64,000 bases of DNA. Source: Nonomuraea montanisoli. Its GTDB lineage: Bacteria > Actinomycetota > Actinomycetes > Streptosporangiales > Streptosporangiaceae. The stretch is from positions 1 to 64,000 of the forward strand of contig NZ_JABWGN010000017.1 in assembly GCF_013363975.1 (NCBI RefSeq). The letters are read 5' to 3'. Each line of letters opens with the position of its first letter. Within the stretch, counting starts at the first letter, position 1. The position numbers were made by a program, and so were the translations under genes. The notes under the pieces are model-generated. The model was not told where the DNA came from. It saw only the letters and a list, made by a program, of their open reading frames with translations, and did not search any database. Shown piece after piece: positions 1 to 7,516 of this stretch.

Positions 1-211
1 CCGCGGTGCGGTGCGGGGTCGTATGGGGCCGGCTGGAGCGGTCGTGCAAGCCCGCTTCGCCATGGTCGCGCCATCGACGTACCCACTTGTAGGCCGTGGG
101 CCGGGAGATGCCCATCTCGGCGGCCACATGCGCGACCGGGCGGCCGGACAGGACGCGGTGAACGAGCAGACGGCGACCATGAACGGTCAGCCGGGCGTTA
201 CGGTGGGACAC
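1..211 (-). CDS. IS481-type transposase, N-terminal part (runs off the left edge)
   Basis: Reading leftwards from a GTG at 209-211, the frame is open to the window edge and gives about 70 residues. It contains a helix-turn-helix segment with the typical words GRPVAHVAAEMGISRPTAYK and WVRRWRDHGEAGLHDRSSRP, which are the N-terminal DNA-binding part of IS481-family (DDE) transposases. The catalytic DDE core lies outside the window, so integrity of the transposase cannot be judged. It belongs to the element whose end lies near base 308. Family assignment is firm; activity is unknown. Confidence 0.8.
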   Translation of the reverse strand, partial: MSHRNARLTVHGRRLLVHRVLSGRPVAHVAAEMGISRPTAYKWVRRWRDHGEAGLHDRSSRPHTTPHRTA

Positions 212-308
212 GAGGCCTCCGCGTGTGCTGCAGATTCGACACCTACACCACACCGGAGGCCTCTCCTATGATCAACCCCCACTGTTAACAACGTCCGTGA
301 TCAATACA
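1..308 (-). mobile_element. IS481-family insertion sequence, one end
   Basis: The transposase start is followed outwards by about 100 non-coding bases. On the minus strand the outermost bases read TGTATTGATCACGG, directly preceded by GCTAGC at 309-314. IS481 elements typically begin with TGT and insert into NCTAGN, so I place the element end at 308. A second TGT (TGTTAACAGTGGGGG, ending at 290) is an alternative end. The other end and any target duplication are outside the window, so the boundary is inference. Confidence 0.55.
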
Positions 309-309
309 G

Positions 310-1836
310 CTAGCGCATCACGTGCCGTCCGGAGTGATCCGGGCTGGGTCGCGGACGGTTCGCTCGCCGTACGGAACGCAGCAGGACGGGCACGAGCAGT
401 GCCATCAGGCACAGGCCGGCAGCGGCGGCGATCATGGCGTAGTGCTGGCCTTGCGTGAAGGCCTCGCGGGCGGCGGCGGCGAGCGTGGCCGCAGCCGGTT
501 CCGGCAGGTGCCGTGCGGACTCCAGAGCGCCGCCGAGGGTGTCCAGCGCCGCTGACGGAGCGTCCATCCCGCCGAGTCGCCCCCTGTAGACGGCGGTGCC
601 GATGCTGCCCAGCAGCGAGATGCCGAGCGCGCCGCCGAACTCGGTGGCCACCTGCGACAGCCCGGCGACCGAGCCCGCGCGCTCCGGTGGTGCGGTGGCG
701 ATGATCAGGTCGGAGGAGACGGTCAGGACGAGGGTGACGCCGCCGGCCATCAGCATGATCCCGGCGATCAGCAGGCCGCCCTGGCCGGTCACGTCCAACT
801 GGGACAGCAGCGCGAAGCCGCTCGCGCCGATGAGCAGCCCGGCGCAGACCACCAGCCCGGGACGGATCTTGCGCACCAGCACCGGGGCCAGCCCGGCGGC
901 GAGCATCGCCGTCCCCGCCGAGGGCAGCGCGTACAGGCCGGCGATCAGCGGCCGAGCACCCATGACCATCTGCAGGTACTGAGTGGTGAAGAGGCTGGAA
1001 CCGACCATGGCGAAGACGCCGAGGGTGTTGGCGCCGATGGCGGTGGTGAAGGCGCGGCTGCCGAACAGGTGCACGTCCAGCATCGGAGGGGTCATCGAGC
1101 GCTGGCGGCGGACGAAGGCGACGCCCAGGCAGAGGCCGGCGACGATGCCCAGGACGGGCGGCCCGCCGAGGCCGTCCTGGGCGATGTGCTGGATGCCGTA
1201 GATCGTGGGGAGGATCGCGCCCAGCGACAGGATGACGCTGAGCAGGTCGAACCGGCTCGGGTGCGGATCACGCGATTCAGGCAGCAGCAGCGGCGCCAGA
1301 ATCAGCAGCAGCGCCATCACCGGCAGGTTGGCCAGGAACACGGAGCCCCACCAGAAGTGTTCCAGCAGCGCGCCGCCCATCAGCGGGCCCAACATGGCGC
1401 CGCCGGCGAACGCGCCGGTCCAGATGGAGATGGCGATCCGGCGCTGGCCGTCGTCGTGGAACATGTTGCGGATCAGCGACAACGTCGAGGGCATCAAGGT
1501 GGCGCCGCCCACCCCGAGCAAGGCCCGGGTGGCGATCAGCAGGTCGGCGCTGGGCGAGAACGCGGCGACCGCGGAGGCCGCGCCGAACGCGGCGGCGCCG
1601 GCCATCAGCAGCCGTCGCCGTCCGACCCGGTCGCCCAGCGCGCCCATCGGCAACAGGAGCCCGGCCAGCATGAACGGGTAGATGTCGATGATCCACAGCA
1701 GTTGGGAGCCGCTCGGCGCCAGGCCGGCGCTGATGAACGGCAGTGCGTACGACAACACGTGCAGGTCGACGGAGATCAGAAGTACGGGCAGGACCAGGAC
1801 GGCCAGCCCGATCCATGGCTTGCGTCCGGCTCTCAA
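310..1836 (-). CDS. MFS drug-type efflux transporter (DHA2/QacA-like, 14 TM)
   Basis: A 508-residue, highly hydrophobic protein with about 14 predicted membrane segments. It carries the family words WIIDIYPFMLAGLLLPMG and GDRVGRRR (motif A) in the first half, as in QacA/SmvA/LfrA-type proton-coupled drug exporters. Translation probably starts at a TTG (1834-1836) that overlaps the desaturase stop codon (TTGA), with GAAAGG just upstream, so it is translationally coupled to that gene. The stop codon lies inside the CTAG target abutting the IS481 end. The substrate is unknown. A link to lipid or antimicrobial fatty-acid export is suggested only by the desaturase partner. Confidence 0.85.
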   Translation of the reverse strand: MRAGRKPWIGLAVLVLPVLLISVDLHVLSYALPFISAGLAPSGSQLLWIIDIYPFMLAGLLLPMGALGDRVGRRRLLMAGAAAFGAASAVAAFSPSADLLIATRALLGVGGATLMPSTLSLIRNMFHDDGQRRIAISIWTGAFAGGAMLGPLMGGALLEHFWWGSVFLANLPVMALLLILAPLLLPESRDPHPSRFDLLSVILSLGAILPTIYGIQHIAQDGLGGPPVLGIVAGLCLGVAFVRRQRSMTPPMLDVHLFGSRAFTTAIGANTLGVFAMVGSSLFTTQYLQMVMGARPLIAGLYALPSAGTAMLAAGLAPVLVRKIRPGLVVCAGLLIGASGFALLSQLDVTGQGGLLIAGIMLMAGGVTLVLTVSSDLIIATAPPERAGSVAGLSQVATEFGGALGISLLGSIGTAVYRGRLGGMDAPSAALDTLGGALESARHLPEPAAATLAAAAREAFTQGQHYAMIAAAAGLCLMALLVPVLLRSVRRANRPRPSPDHSGRHVMR

Positions 1837-2861
1837 GAGCGGCCTTTCTCGCGAAGGGGGGCACCCGCGTGGTGCAGGTGACGGAGGGCCTCGCCGTGCG
1901 AGGCCAGGAAACCGACTTCGTGGTACGGCAGGCCGAGCCGGCGGCAGTAGGCCCGCACGATGGGTTGCGCCTTACGCAGGTTGGGCGTGGGCATATGGGG
2001 AAACAGATGGTGTTCGATCTGGTAGTTGAGTCCACCCATGGCGATGTCGACGAAGTGGCCACCGCGCACGTTTCGGGTGGTGAGCACCTGCTTGCGCAGG
2101 AAGTCCAGGCCGGCCTTCCCGGTCAGCGTCGGCATGCCCTTGTGGCCGGGGGCGAAGACGCAGCCCATGTAGAGGCCGAAGAGTCCCTGATGTACGGCGA
2201 AGAAGACCAGTGCCTTGCCCGGTGACAGGACCCAGGCCAGCGCGCCCAGGTAGAGAGCGACATGGGCGAGCAGCAACGCGCCCTCCACGGCGCGGTGCAT
2301 CATCCAGGGCCGACACAGCGCGCGGATGCCGCCCACGTGCAGGTTGAGTCCCTCCAGCAGGAGCAGCGGATAGAACAGGAACGCCTGCCTGCCGCCGATG
2401 AGCCGGGCCAGGCCGCGGCTGTCGCGTGCCTGCTCCTGTGACCACACCAGGACGTCGGGCACCACGTCCGGATCGAGGTCCTCGTGGTTGGGGTTGGCGT
2501 GGTGGCGGGTGTGCTTGTCCATCCACCAGCCGTAGCTGAGCCCGATGGCGAGGTTGCCGCCCAGGAGTCCGAGGATCTTGCTCGGCTTTCGGCTGAGGAA
2601 GATCTGCCGGTGCGCCAGGTCGTGGAGGACGAGGGCGACTTGGGCGAAGACGATCGCGAAGAGGGCGGCCAGCGGTATCTGGAGCCAGGAGTCGCCGAGC
2701 AGGAAGAACGCCGCCAAGCCTGCCAGATGGAGACCTGCCACCGCGCTGAGCCGTATCAGGTAGTAGCGGGGGCGGCGGTCGAGGAGCCCGGCTTGTCTTA
2801 TGCGTCCGGACAGACGGCTGAAGTCGCTCGCAGCCGTGGCTGTTGCGGTTGCTTGTGCCAT
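1833..2861 (-). CDS. Membrane fatty acid / acyl-CoA desaturase
   Basis: An integral-membrane di-iron desaturase of about 342 residues. The three histidine boxes are visible: HDLAHRQ, HTRHHANPNHED and QIEHHLFPHMP. The QxEHH form of the third box is typical of front-end and acyl-CoA desaturases of the DesA3/Des type. Hydrophobic stretches between the boxes fit four membrane spans. I choose the ATG at 2859-2861 because a promoter (-35 TTGTAC, 18-bp spacer, -10 TATGGT) ends 7 nt before it, indicating a leaderless mRNA. An in-frame start at 2903 would lie upstream of the promoter. It overlaps the MFS gene downstream. Substrate and position specificity cannot be read from sequence. Confidence 0.88.
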   Translation of the reverse strand: MAQATATATAASDFSRLSGRIRQAGLLDRRPRYYLIRLSAVAGLHLAGLAAFFLLGDSWLQIPLAALFAIVFAQVALVLHDLAHRQIFLSRKPSKILGLLGGNLAIGLSYGWWMDKHTRHHANPNHEDLDPDVVPDVLVWSQEQARDSRGLARLIGGRQAFLFYPLLLLEGLNLHVGGIRALCRPWMMHRAVEGALLLAHVALYLGALAWVLSPGKALVFFAVHQGLFGLYMGCVFAPGHKGMPTLTGKAGLDFLRKQVLTTRNVRGGHFVDIAMGGLNYQIEHHLFPHMPTPNLRKAQPIVRAYCRRLGLPYHEVGFLASHGEALRHLHHAGAPLREKGRS

Positions 2862-2898
2862 GCCGCCGACCATACACACGTTTGGCACAACTGTACAA
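2862..2898 (-). promoter_or_regulatory. Leaderless promoter of the desaturase-MFS operon
   Basis: On the minus strand TTGTAC (2893-2898) is separated by 18 bp from TATGGT (2869-2874), and the ATG follows 7 nt later. The flanking AT-rich stretch around 2893-2912 (with CATATG) may hold a regulator site, but I see no clear long palindrome. Confidence 0.5.
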
Positions 2899-3347
2899 AA
2901 CATATGTATGTGACGCTTGTTTGGATCCGTCGGTCACCGGCGCGCCGGCCCGGGGCAACGGCCTGTCAGGCCGCCGGGTGGACACGGTGCTGTGGGACGG
3001 GGGGCTGGAGAGCGCGGCGCGCCGCCGGGGGTGCGCTGGGTGCGCGGCCTGGCCGCCGGCCGCCGCCGTCCTGGCCTTCGCCGTCGTGCATCGCCGCGAC
3101 GTCTGACCGCACCGCGAAAGGAACCCGATGATCTCGCCTCTGCCGGCCGTTCCCCTGACGGCATGCCTGGCCGGGAACGTTCGGCTCGTCAGGCGCGAGC
3201 GCGTCACGGGGGTGCGGGGGTGGGAGGAATGCGCGGCGGAGACCCCGCAGGATGCTCAGGCCCTTGCTGGTCAGGGACGGCGGATCTCGCCGAAGGCGCG
3301 CTCGATGGCCGACGGCGCGCTCGATGAAGGGGGAAAACCGCGCGCGC
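2899..3347. other. Intergenic region without a recognisable gene
   Basis: No frame here gives a protein I recognise. A short frame from an ATG at 3128, preceded by GAAAGGAA, is translated but has no plausible composition. There is a 13-bp direct repeat (GGCGCGCTCGATG at 3295-3307 and 3314-3326) of unknown meaning. The sequence may be a decayed gene. Confidence 0.4.
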
Positions 3348-3743
3348 TTAGAGGCGCACCAGCTTGTCGAACAGGCGGGCCAGCTCGGTGCCGGGGTCGG
3401 CGGTGAGCCCCGCGTGGACCGGGCCCGTCTGCACGATCGTGCTGCGCGGCGCCGTGAGCCAGCGGAACCTGCCGCCCAGCGGTTCGCGGGCCAGCGGCCC
3501 CGCCTCCTCGCCGCAGGCCAGCTCGTACGCGCCGAGGGCCCGCCGGACGCCGTCGATGTCGGCGTCCGGGTCGAGGGCGCGCAGCCGTACGGTGTCGAGG
3601 TGGACCCGCGCGCACAGGTAGCCGCGCGGCTGGCAGTACAGGACCACGCCCGCGTTGATCAGCTCACCGCGCTCGACCCGGGGCACGACTCGGATCACCG
3701 CGTACTCGTAGACGTCCCTCACCGGGGCCTCCGTGGCGCTCAT
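3348..3743 (-). CDS. DUF3037 family protein
   Basis: A 131-residue soluble protein with the DUF3037 words YEYAVIRVVPRVERGE and NAGVVLYC. Function is unknown in the family. It is encoded immediately after, and overlaps by ATGA (3740-3743), a HipA-like kinase gene. This pairing is one I know from many actinobacteria and suggests that the two proteins act together, perhaps as a kinase and its partner or antitoxin-like module. No signal peptide or membrane segment is visible. Family call is confident; biological role is not. Confidence 0.82.
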   Translation of the reverse strand: MSATEAPVRDVYEYAVIRVVPRVERGELINAGVVLYCQPRGYLCARVHLDTVRLRALDPDADIDGVRRALGAYELACGEEAGPLAREPLGGRFRWLTAPRSTIVQTGPVHAGLTADPGTELARLFDKLVRL

Positions 3744-4555
3744 CGGCCGTCTCCCCGCCAGAACTCGCCGACCGATCCCGGAGCGCCGGGCCCCCGCGCG
3801 GGCGCCGGCGGCTCATGGGTGAGCCACGCGCGCGGGCCGTGCGCGCGGCTCAGCAGGTGCTCGACGTAGGCGTCGCGGACGTCCTGCGCCGAGGCGAAGC
3901 CCGGCTCGTCGTCGAGCCACTCGTCGGGCACCAGCGCCGTGACCGCGCGCAGCAGCTCGGGCGTGATCCGCGCGGCCAGCTCGGCCCCGGCCGCCTCGAC
4001 GCCCGTGGCGAACGGGGCCAGCACGTGGTCTCCCGCGTCGAAGGGACGCTGCGGGTCGGCGGTGCGCCAGTTGTGGTGGAACCACAGCGCCGCGCCGTGG
4101 TCGATCAGCCAGATGTCGCCGTGCCAGAGCAGCAGGTTGGGGTTGCGCCAGCTCCGGTCGACGTTGTGGATCAACGCGTCGAACCAGACGACCTTCGACG
4201 CGAACCCGGGGTCGGGCGTCCAGGCGAGCGGGTCGAAGCCGAGCGCCCCGGGCAGGAAGTCGACCGCCAGGTTGCGGCCGGAGCTGGCCTTGAGCAGGTC
4301 CTGGACCTCCTCGTCCGGCTCCCGGACGCCGATCTGCGGGTCGAGGTCGATGATCTTGAGGTCGGGCGTGCGCAGGCCGAGCCGCCGGGCCAGCTCCGCG
4401 CAGATGATCTCGGCTACGAGGACCCGCCGGCCCTGGCCGGCCTCGCGGAACTTCACCACGTACGTGCCCAGGTCGTCGGCCTCCACGACCCCCGGCAGCG
4501 ATCCGCCCTCCCGCAGCGGCGTCACGTAACGCGTGGCCGCGATGGATTCCAGCAC
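3740..4555 (-). CDS. HipA-like kinase family protein
   Basis: A 271-residue protein resembling the kinase part of HipA. The N-terminal portion contains a nucleotide-binding-like stretch (YVVKFREAGQG) with the likely ATP lysine. The C-terminal half carries the catalytic-loop-like NVDRSWRNPNLLL and the metal-binding-like IDHGAAL. It is shorter than HipA (about 440 residues) and lacks the HipA N-terminal subdomain. No HipB-like antitoxin is adjacent; instead the DUF3037 gene overlaps its 3' end. I infer a phosphotransferase acting with the DUF3037 protein; the substrate is unknown. Confidence 0.78.
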   Translation of the reverse strand: MLESIAATRYVTPLREGGSLPGVVEADDLGTYVVKFREAGQGRRVLVAEIICAELARRLGLRTPDLKIIDLDPQIGVREPDEEVQDLLKASSGRNLAVDFLPGALGFDPLAWTPDPGFASKVVWFDALIHNVDRSWRNPNLLLWHGDIWLIDHGAALWFHHNWRTADPQRPFDAGDHVLAPFATGVEAAGAELAARITPELLRAVTALVPDEWLDDEPGFASAQDVRDAYVEHLLSRAHGPRAWLTHEPPAPARGPGAPGSVGEFWRGDGR

Positions 4556-4602
4556 GGCACGAGGGTATCGGACCAGGGGCGCCGCCCCGATCTCAGCGTC
4601 CC

Positions 4603-5223
4603 CTACCGATCTTCACCGTGTTCCGGCCGGTCCAGCGCGGATGGAGCTCCCCCGCCCCCGCCGTCGGCGGCGCTGCGGCGCGCGCGGAGCGCGCGGACCC
4701 TGCCCCGGCTCGCGCACGCCGGGGACGGGCACCAGCGCCGGCGCCCGGGCGGGTCGACGAAGACGCCCCGGCAGTCCTGTTCCGGGCAGCTCCTCAGGGC
4801 GAACCGGTCGGCGCCGGTCATCTGGTCCACCGCCTGGCGGGCGATCCGGGCGAGGGCGTCGGCGGTCCGCTGCGGTGGTTCCCGGCGCAGGTGCCCGTCC
4901 GCGGTCAGCCGGATCGGATCGTCGTGTTCGGCCAGGAACGCGACCAGATCCGCCACGGCGGCCGCGGGCGGTGGCCGCCGGTCGACCGTGGCCAGCGCGA
5001 GGAGGCGCAGGGTCTCCCGCAGAGCCCGCGCCCGGTGCAGGTCGTCATCGTCGGGCGGGCGAGCCGGGGTGAGCTCGCAGCGTTCGAGCCACTCGGCGAG
5101 CCTGCCCGGCGTGGCGAGCCGTTCGACCGGGCTCGCGCTGAAGGTGCGCCCCTGGGTCGCGAGCAGGTTCAGCCAGATGGCGCCGCAGTCGAAGCGGAAG
5201 GCGAGCGGGTCCTCCTTGACCAT
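4603..5223 (-). CDS. ABATE/CGNR-type zinc-finger regulator with degenerate CGNR motif
   Basis: A 206-residue protein with the N-terminal ABATE-like region (FRFDCGAIWLNLLAT, then SPVERLATPGRLAEWL) and a C-terminal finger (CPEQDCRGVFVD, then RRRWCPSPACASRGRVRALR). In the family the second half normally reads CGNRxK; here it is CASRG, so the name-giving residues are altered although the four cysteines remain. Such proteins are regarded as putative transcription regulators. It is divergent from the CMD-family gene across two matching palindromes, which makes it the obvious candidate repressor and autoregulator. The start appears leaderless (TACACT 6 nt before the ATG). Confidence 0.78.
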   Translation of the reverse strand: MVKEDPLAFRFDCGAIWLNLLATQGRTFSASPVERLATPGRLAEWLERCELTPARPPDDDDLHRARALRETLRLLALATVDRRPPPAAAVADLVAFLAEHDDPIRLTADGHLRREPPQRTADALARIARQAVDQMTGADRFALRSCPEQDCRGVFVDPPGRRRWCPSPACASRGRVRALRARRSAADGGGGGAPSALDRPEHGEDR

Positions 5224-5232
5224 GACCCGAGT

Positions 5233-5288
5233 GTAACGCCTTGAGCGTTACCAAGCGTGCTACGGTGACGTAACGCCTAGAGCGTTAC
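5233..5288. promoter_or_regulatory. Two identical-architecture operators between the CGNR and CMD genes
   Basis: GTAACGC-CTTGA-GCGTTAC (5233-5251) and GTAACGC-CTAGA-GCGTTAC (5270-5288) are perfect 7-bp inverted repeats around 5-bp centres, 37 bp apart. The first adjoins the -10 box of the minus-strand CGNR gene and the second lies just before the ribosome binding site of the plus-strand gene. I infer joint repression of both directions by a dimeric regulator, most simply the CGNR protein itself. Confidence 0.75.
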
Positions 5289-5309
5289 ATCCCCTGAGGA
5301 GGATCGACC

Positions 5310-5732
5310 ATGACGACGAGCCGAGCGCTGCAGGAGCGGCTGACGCCCGCGCGACTGGACCGCGACGAGGGATACCGGCTGCTGGACCTGCTCCAGGACG
5401 AGCAGACCCGGGAGGCGGCGCTGCCCGGCCTCGAACACCTCGCCCCCGGCTTCGCGGACTGGATCGTCACCGCCCTGTTCGGCGGCACCTACCTGCGCGA
5501 GGGGTTGTCCCCGCGGGACCGGCAACTGGTCAACCTGGCGGCGCTGACCGCGCTGGGCGCCGTGGAACCGCAACTGGCCGGCCACGTCACGACCTCCCTG
5601 CGGGTCGGCATGACGCGCCAGGAGATCGTGGAGGTCTTCGTCCACCTGGCGCCCTACATCGGCGTGCCCAGGGCGCTGGCCGGGCTGCGCGTCGCTGCGG
5701 CGGCGCTCGACGCCGAGCGGGAGGAGGCGTGA
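5310..5732 (+). CDS. Carboxymuconolactone decarboxylase (CMD) family protein
   Basis: A 140-residue alpha-helical protein of the AhpD/CMD fold (words GGTYLREGLSPRDRQLVNLA and HVTTSLRVGMTRQEIVEVF). The AhpD peroxidase CxxC pair is absent, so it is closer to gamma-carboxymuconolactone decarboxylase-like proteins than to AhpD. GAGGAGG at 5296-5302 supports the ATG. It shares its stop with the GTG start of the next gene (GTGA), forming a two-gene operon with a metal hydrolase under the paired operators. The true reaction is unknown; a ring-opening or lactone substrate handed to the hydrolase is conceivable. Confidence 0.82.
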   Translation: MTTSRALQERLTPARLDRDEGYRLLDLLQDEQTREAALPGLEHLAPGFADWIVTALFGGTYLREGLSPRDRQLVNLAALTALGAVEPQLAGHVTTSLRVGMTRQEIVEVFVHLAPYIGVPRALAGLRVAAAALDAEREEA

Positions 5733-6637
5733 CGGGGGCGGCGGTCCGGACCGTCCTCGGGGACATCGCTCCCGAGGAGCTCGGTGTCTGCGACGCGCAC
5801 GACCACCTGTTCATCGGCTCTCCGGCGTTGCCGGGGCAGGAGCTCGACGACACCGGGGCCGCGCTGTCCGAACTGCAGGCTTTCGCCGCGCTCGGCGGTC
5901 GTGCGGTCGTGCAATGGACACCGTGGGGGATGCGGCGGCGCACCGAGGAGCTGCCCGGCCTGTCCCGGCGAACGGGCGTGCACCTCGTCTCCGCCACCGG
6001 GATGCACCAGGCGAAGCACTACGACGAGCGCGTGCTGGAGCGGGTGTACGGCGGGCTGCCCGGGCTGTTCGTGCGCGAGCTGACCGGCGGCCCGGTGAGA
6101 GCCGGGATGATCAAAGTGGCCGGGGCGTACCACCGCCTCGACGACCACGCCCGCCACGTCCTGGCCGCCGCGGCCGAGGCGCACCACGCCACCGACGCCC
6201 CCATCGGCGTCCACCTGGAGGCCGGCACCGCCGCGCTCGACGTGCTCCACCTGCTGTGCGACACGCACGGCGTTCCCGCGCGACGGGTGATCCTCGGGCA
6301 CCTGCACCGCTTCCCCGACGCGAGAATCCACCGGCAGGCCGCCGAGACCGGCTGCTTCCTGGCGTTCGACGGCCCTTCCCGCCCGCACCACGGCACTGAC
6401 TGGCGCCTTCTGGACAGCCTCGCCGTCCTGGCCGAAGCCGGCCACGCCCGGCAGATCCTGCTCGGTGGTGACACGGTCACGCCGGCGGCCAGGGCCGGCG
6501 CGGACGGGCCGGGCATGCCGTTCCTGCTCGGCGGCCTGCGCCCGCGGATCGAACGCGAACTGGGTCCCGACGTCGCGTCCGCGATCTTCACCGGCAACCC
6601 GGCCCGTGCCTTCGCGGCGCGCTGGCGGCAGCCATGA
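5729..6637 (+). CDS. Phosphotriesterase-family (PHP/lactonase-like) metal hydrolase
   Basis: A 302-residue TIM-barrel amidohydrolase of the phosphotriesterase group. Visible metal ligands and catalytic residues are H24 and H26 in DAHDHL, the candidate carbamylated lysine K129 in MIKVAG, His in GVHLEAG and in ILGHLHR, and the late Asp in LLGGDTV. Family members hydrolyse organophosphates, lactones or unknown esters. GTG start overlaps the CMD stop and GAGGAGG precedes it. Coupling to a CMD-type protein suggests lactone chemistry, but substrate is not determined by sequence. Confidence 0.8.
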   Translation: MTGAAVRTVLGDIAPEELGVCDAHDHLFIGSPALPGQELDDTGAALSELQAFAALGGRAVVQWTPWGMRRRTEELPGLSRRTGVHLVSATGMHQAKHYDERVLERVYGGLPGLFVRELTGGPVRAGMIKVAGAYHRLDDHARHVLAAAAEAHHATDAPIGVHLEAGTAALDVLHLLCDTHGVPARRVILGHLHRFPDARIHRQAAETGCFLAFDGPSRPHHGTDWRLLDSLAVLAEAGHARQILLGGDTVTPAARAGADGPGMPFLLGGLRPRIERELGPDVASAIFTGNPARAFAARWRQP

Positions 6638-6643
6638 CCCGCC

Positions 6644-7516
6644 TCACATCTTGGCGATGACCTCCTCGGCGAAGCGCTCCATCGTGGCGATCTTGAGTTC
6701 CAGGGTGTCCTCGCCGTACCGGGCCTTCTCCTCGGGCGTGGCGAGCCACCACGGCGCCGCCATCGTCCCCGTGACGCCCTTGGCGGCGAAGCGGCGGTAG
6801 GTCGCGGCGTCCGGCATGACGGCCAGCGGCGCGACGATCTCGAAGCCGTCGTCGTCGCGGCCGTGCTCGCGCAGCGACGCCCGCAGGTCGGCCAGGACGC
6901 CCTCGAACTGCTCCTCGGTGTAGACCCGGTTGCCGATCCAGCCGTCGCCGAGCCGGGCGGCGCGGCGCAGCGCGGCCTCGCTGTCCCCGCCGACGATCAC
7001 GGGGACGGGCCGGTCCGGCACGGGCGCGATCGACAGCTCGGGCAGGCCGTCCACCGTCATGGCACGGCCGGTCCACAGCTCGCGCAGCGCCGGGATCATC
7101 GCGTCGAGTCGGCGGCCCCGCGTGTGGAAGTCCTGCCCGGTGGCCAGGAACTCCTCCTTGCACCAGCCGACGCCCACCCCGAAGCTCACCCGGCCGCCGG
7201 ACAGCACCGCCGCCGTCGAGACCTGCTTGGCCACGGTGAACAGGTCGCGGGCCGGGGCGATGTAGACGTTCGGCGCGAAGCGCAGCGTGCTCGTCACGGC
7301 GGCCATCGCGCCGATCGTCACCCACACGTCCGGCCAGTGCGTACGCGCGTCCCAGCGCGGCCGGCCCGAGCGCGAGTAGGGGTACGGCGAGGCGAAGTCG
7401 GCGTAGAACAGGTGGTCCGACAGCGTCAGCGTGTCGAACCCGCACCGCTCGGCCGCTCGGGCCAGCTCCAGGTACTGGCCGGTGTCCGTGAACGAGGCCC
7501 CCAGCCAGAATCTCAC
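6644..7516 (-). CDS. LLM-class (F420-dependent type) oxidoreductase
   Basis: A 290-residue bacterial luciferase-like (alpha/beta)8 protein. It starts VRFWLGASFTDTGQYLELA and contains TLSDHLF, SGGRVSFGVGVGW and PVIVGGDSEAALRRAARLGD, the usual LLM substrate-tunnel and cofactor-loop words. The pattern matches actinobacterial F420-dependent reductases, although F420 versus FMN use cannot be proven here. The frame is open far upstream, but the GTG at 7514-7516 overlapping the preceding stop (GTGA) is the sensible start and makes it the second gene of an operon with the LLM gene upstream. Confidence 0.83.
   Translation of the reverse strand: MRFWLGASFTDTGQYLELARAAERCGFDTLTLSDHLFYADFASPYPYSRSGRPRWDARTHWPDVWVTIGAMAAVTSTLRFAPNVYIAPARDLFTVAKQVSTAAVLSGGRVSFGVGVGWCKEEFLATGQDFHTRGRRLDAMIPALRELWTGRAMTVDGLPELSIAPVPDRPVPVIVGGDSEAALRRAARLGDGWIGNRVYTEEQFEGVLADLRASLREHGRDDDGFEIVAPLAVMPDAATYRRFAAKGVTGTMAAPWWLATPEEKARYGEDTLELKIATMERFAEEVIAKM

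Noticed and set aside
2843..3406. Plus-strand ORFs in the gap after the desaturase
   Set aside because: Composition is not protein-like and no family words are seen; kept only as a possible relic.
5251..5265. CCAAGCGTGC in the CGNR/CMD intergenic region resembles half of the 16-bp operator
   Set aside because: The second arm is absent (TACGG instead of CTAGG) and two other palindromes explain the region.
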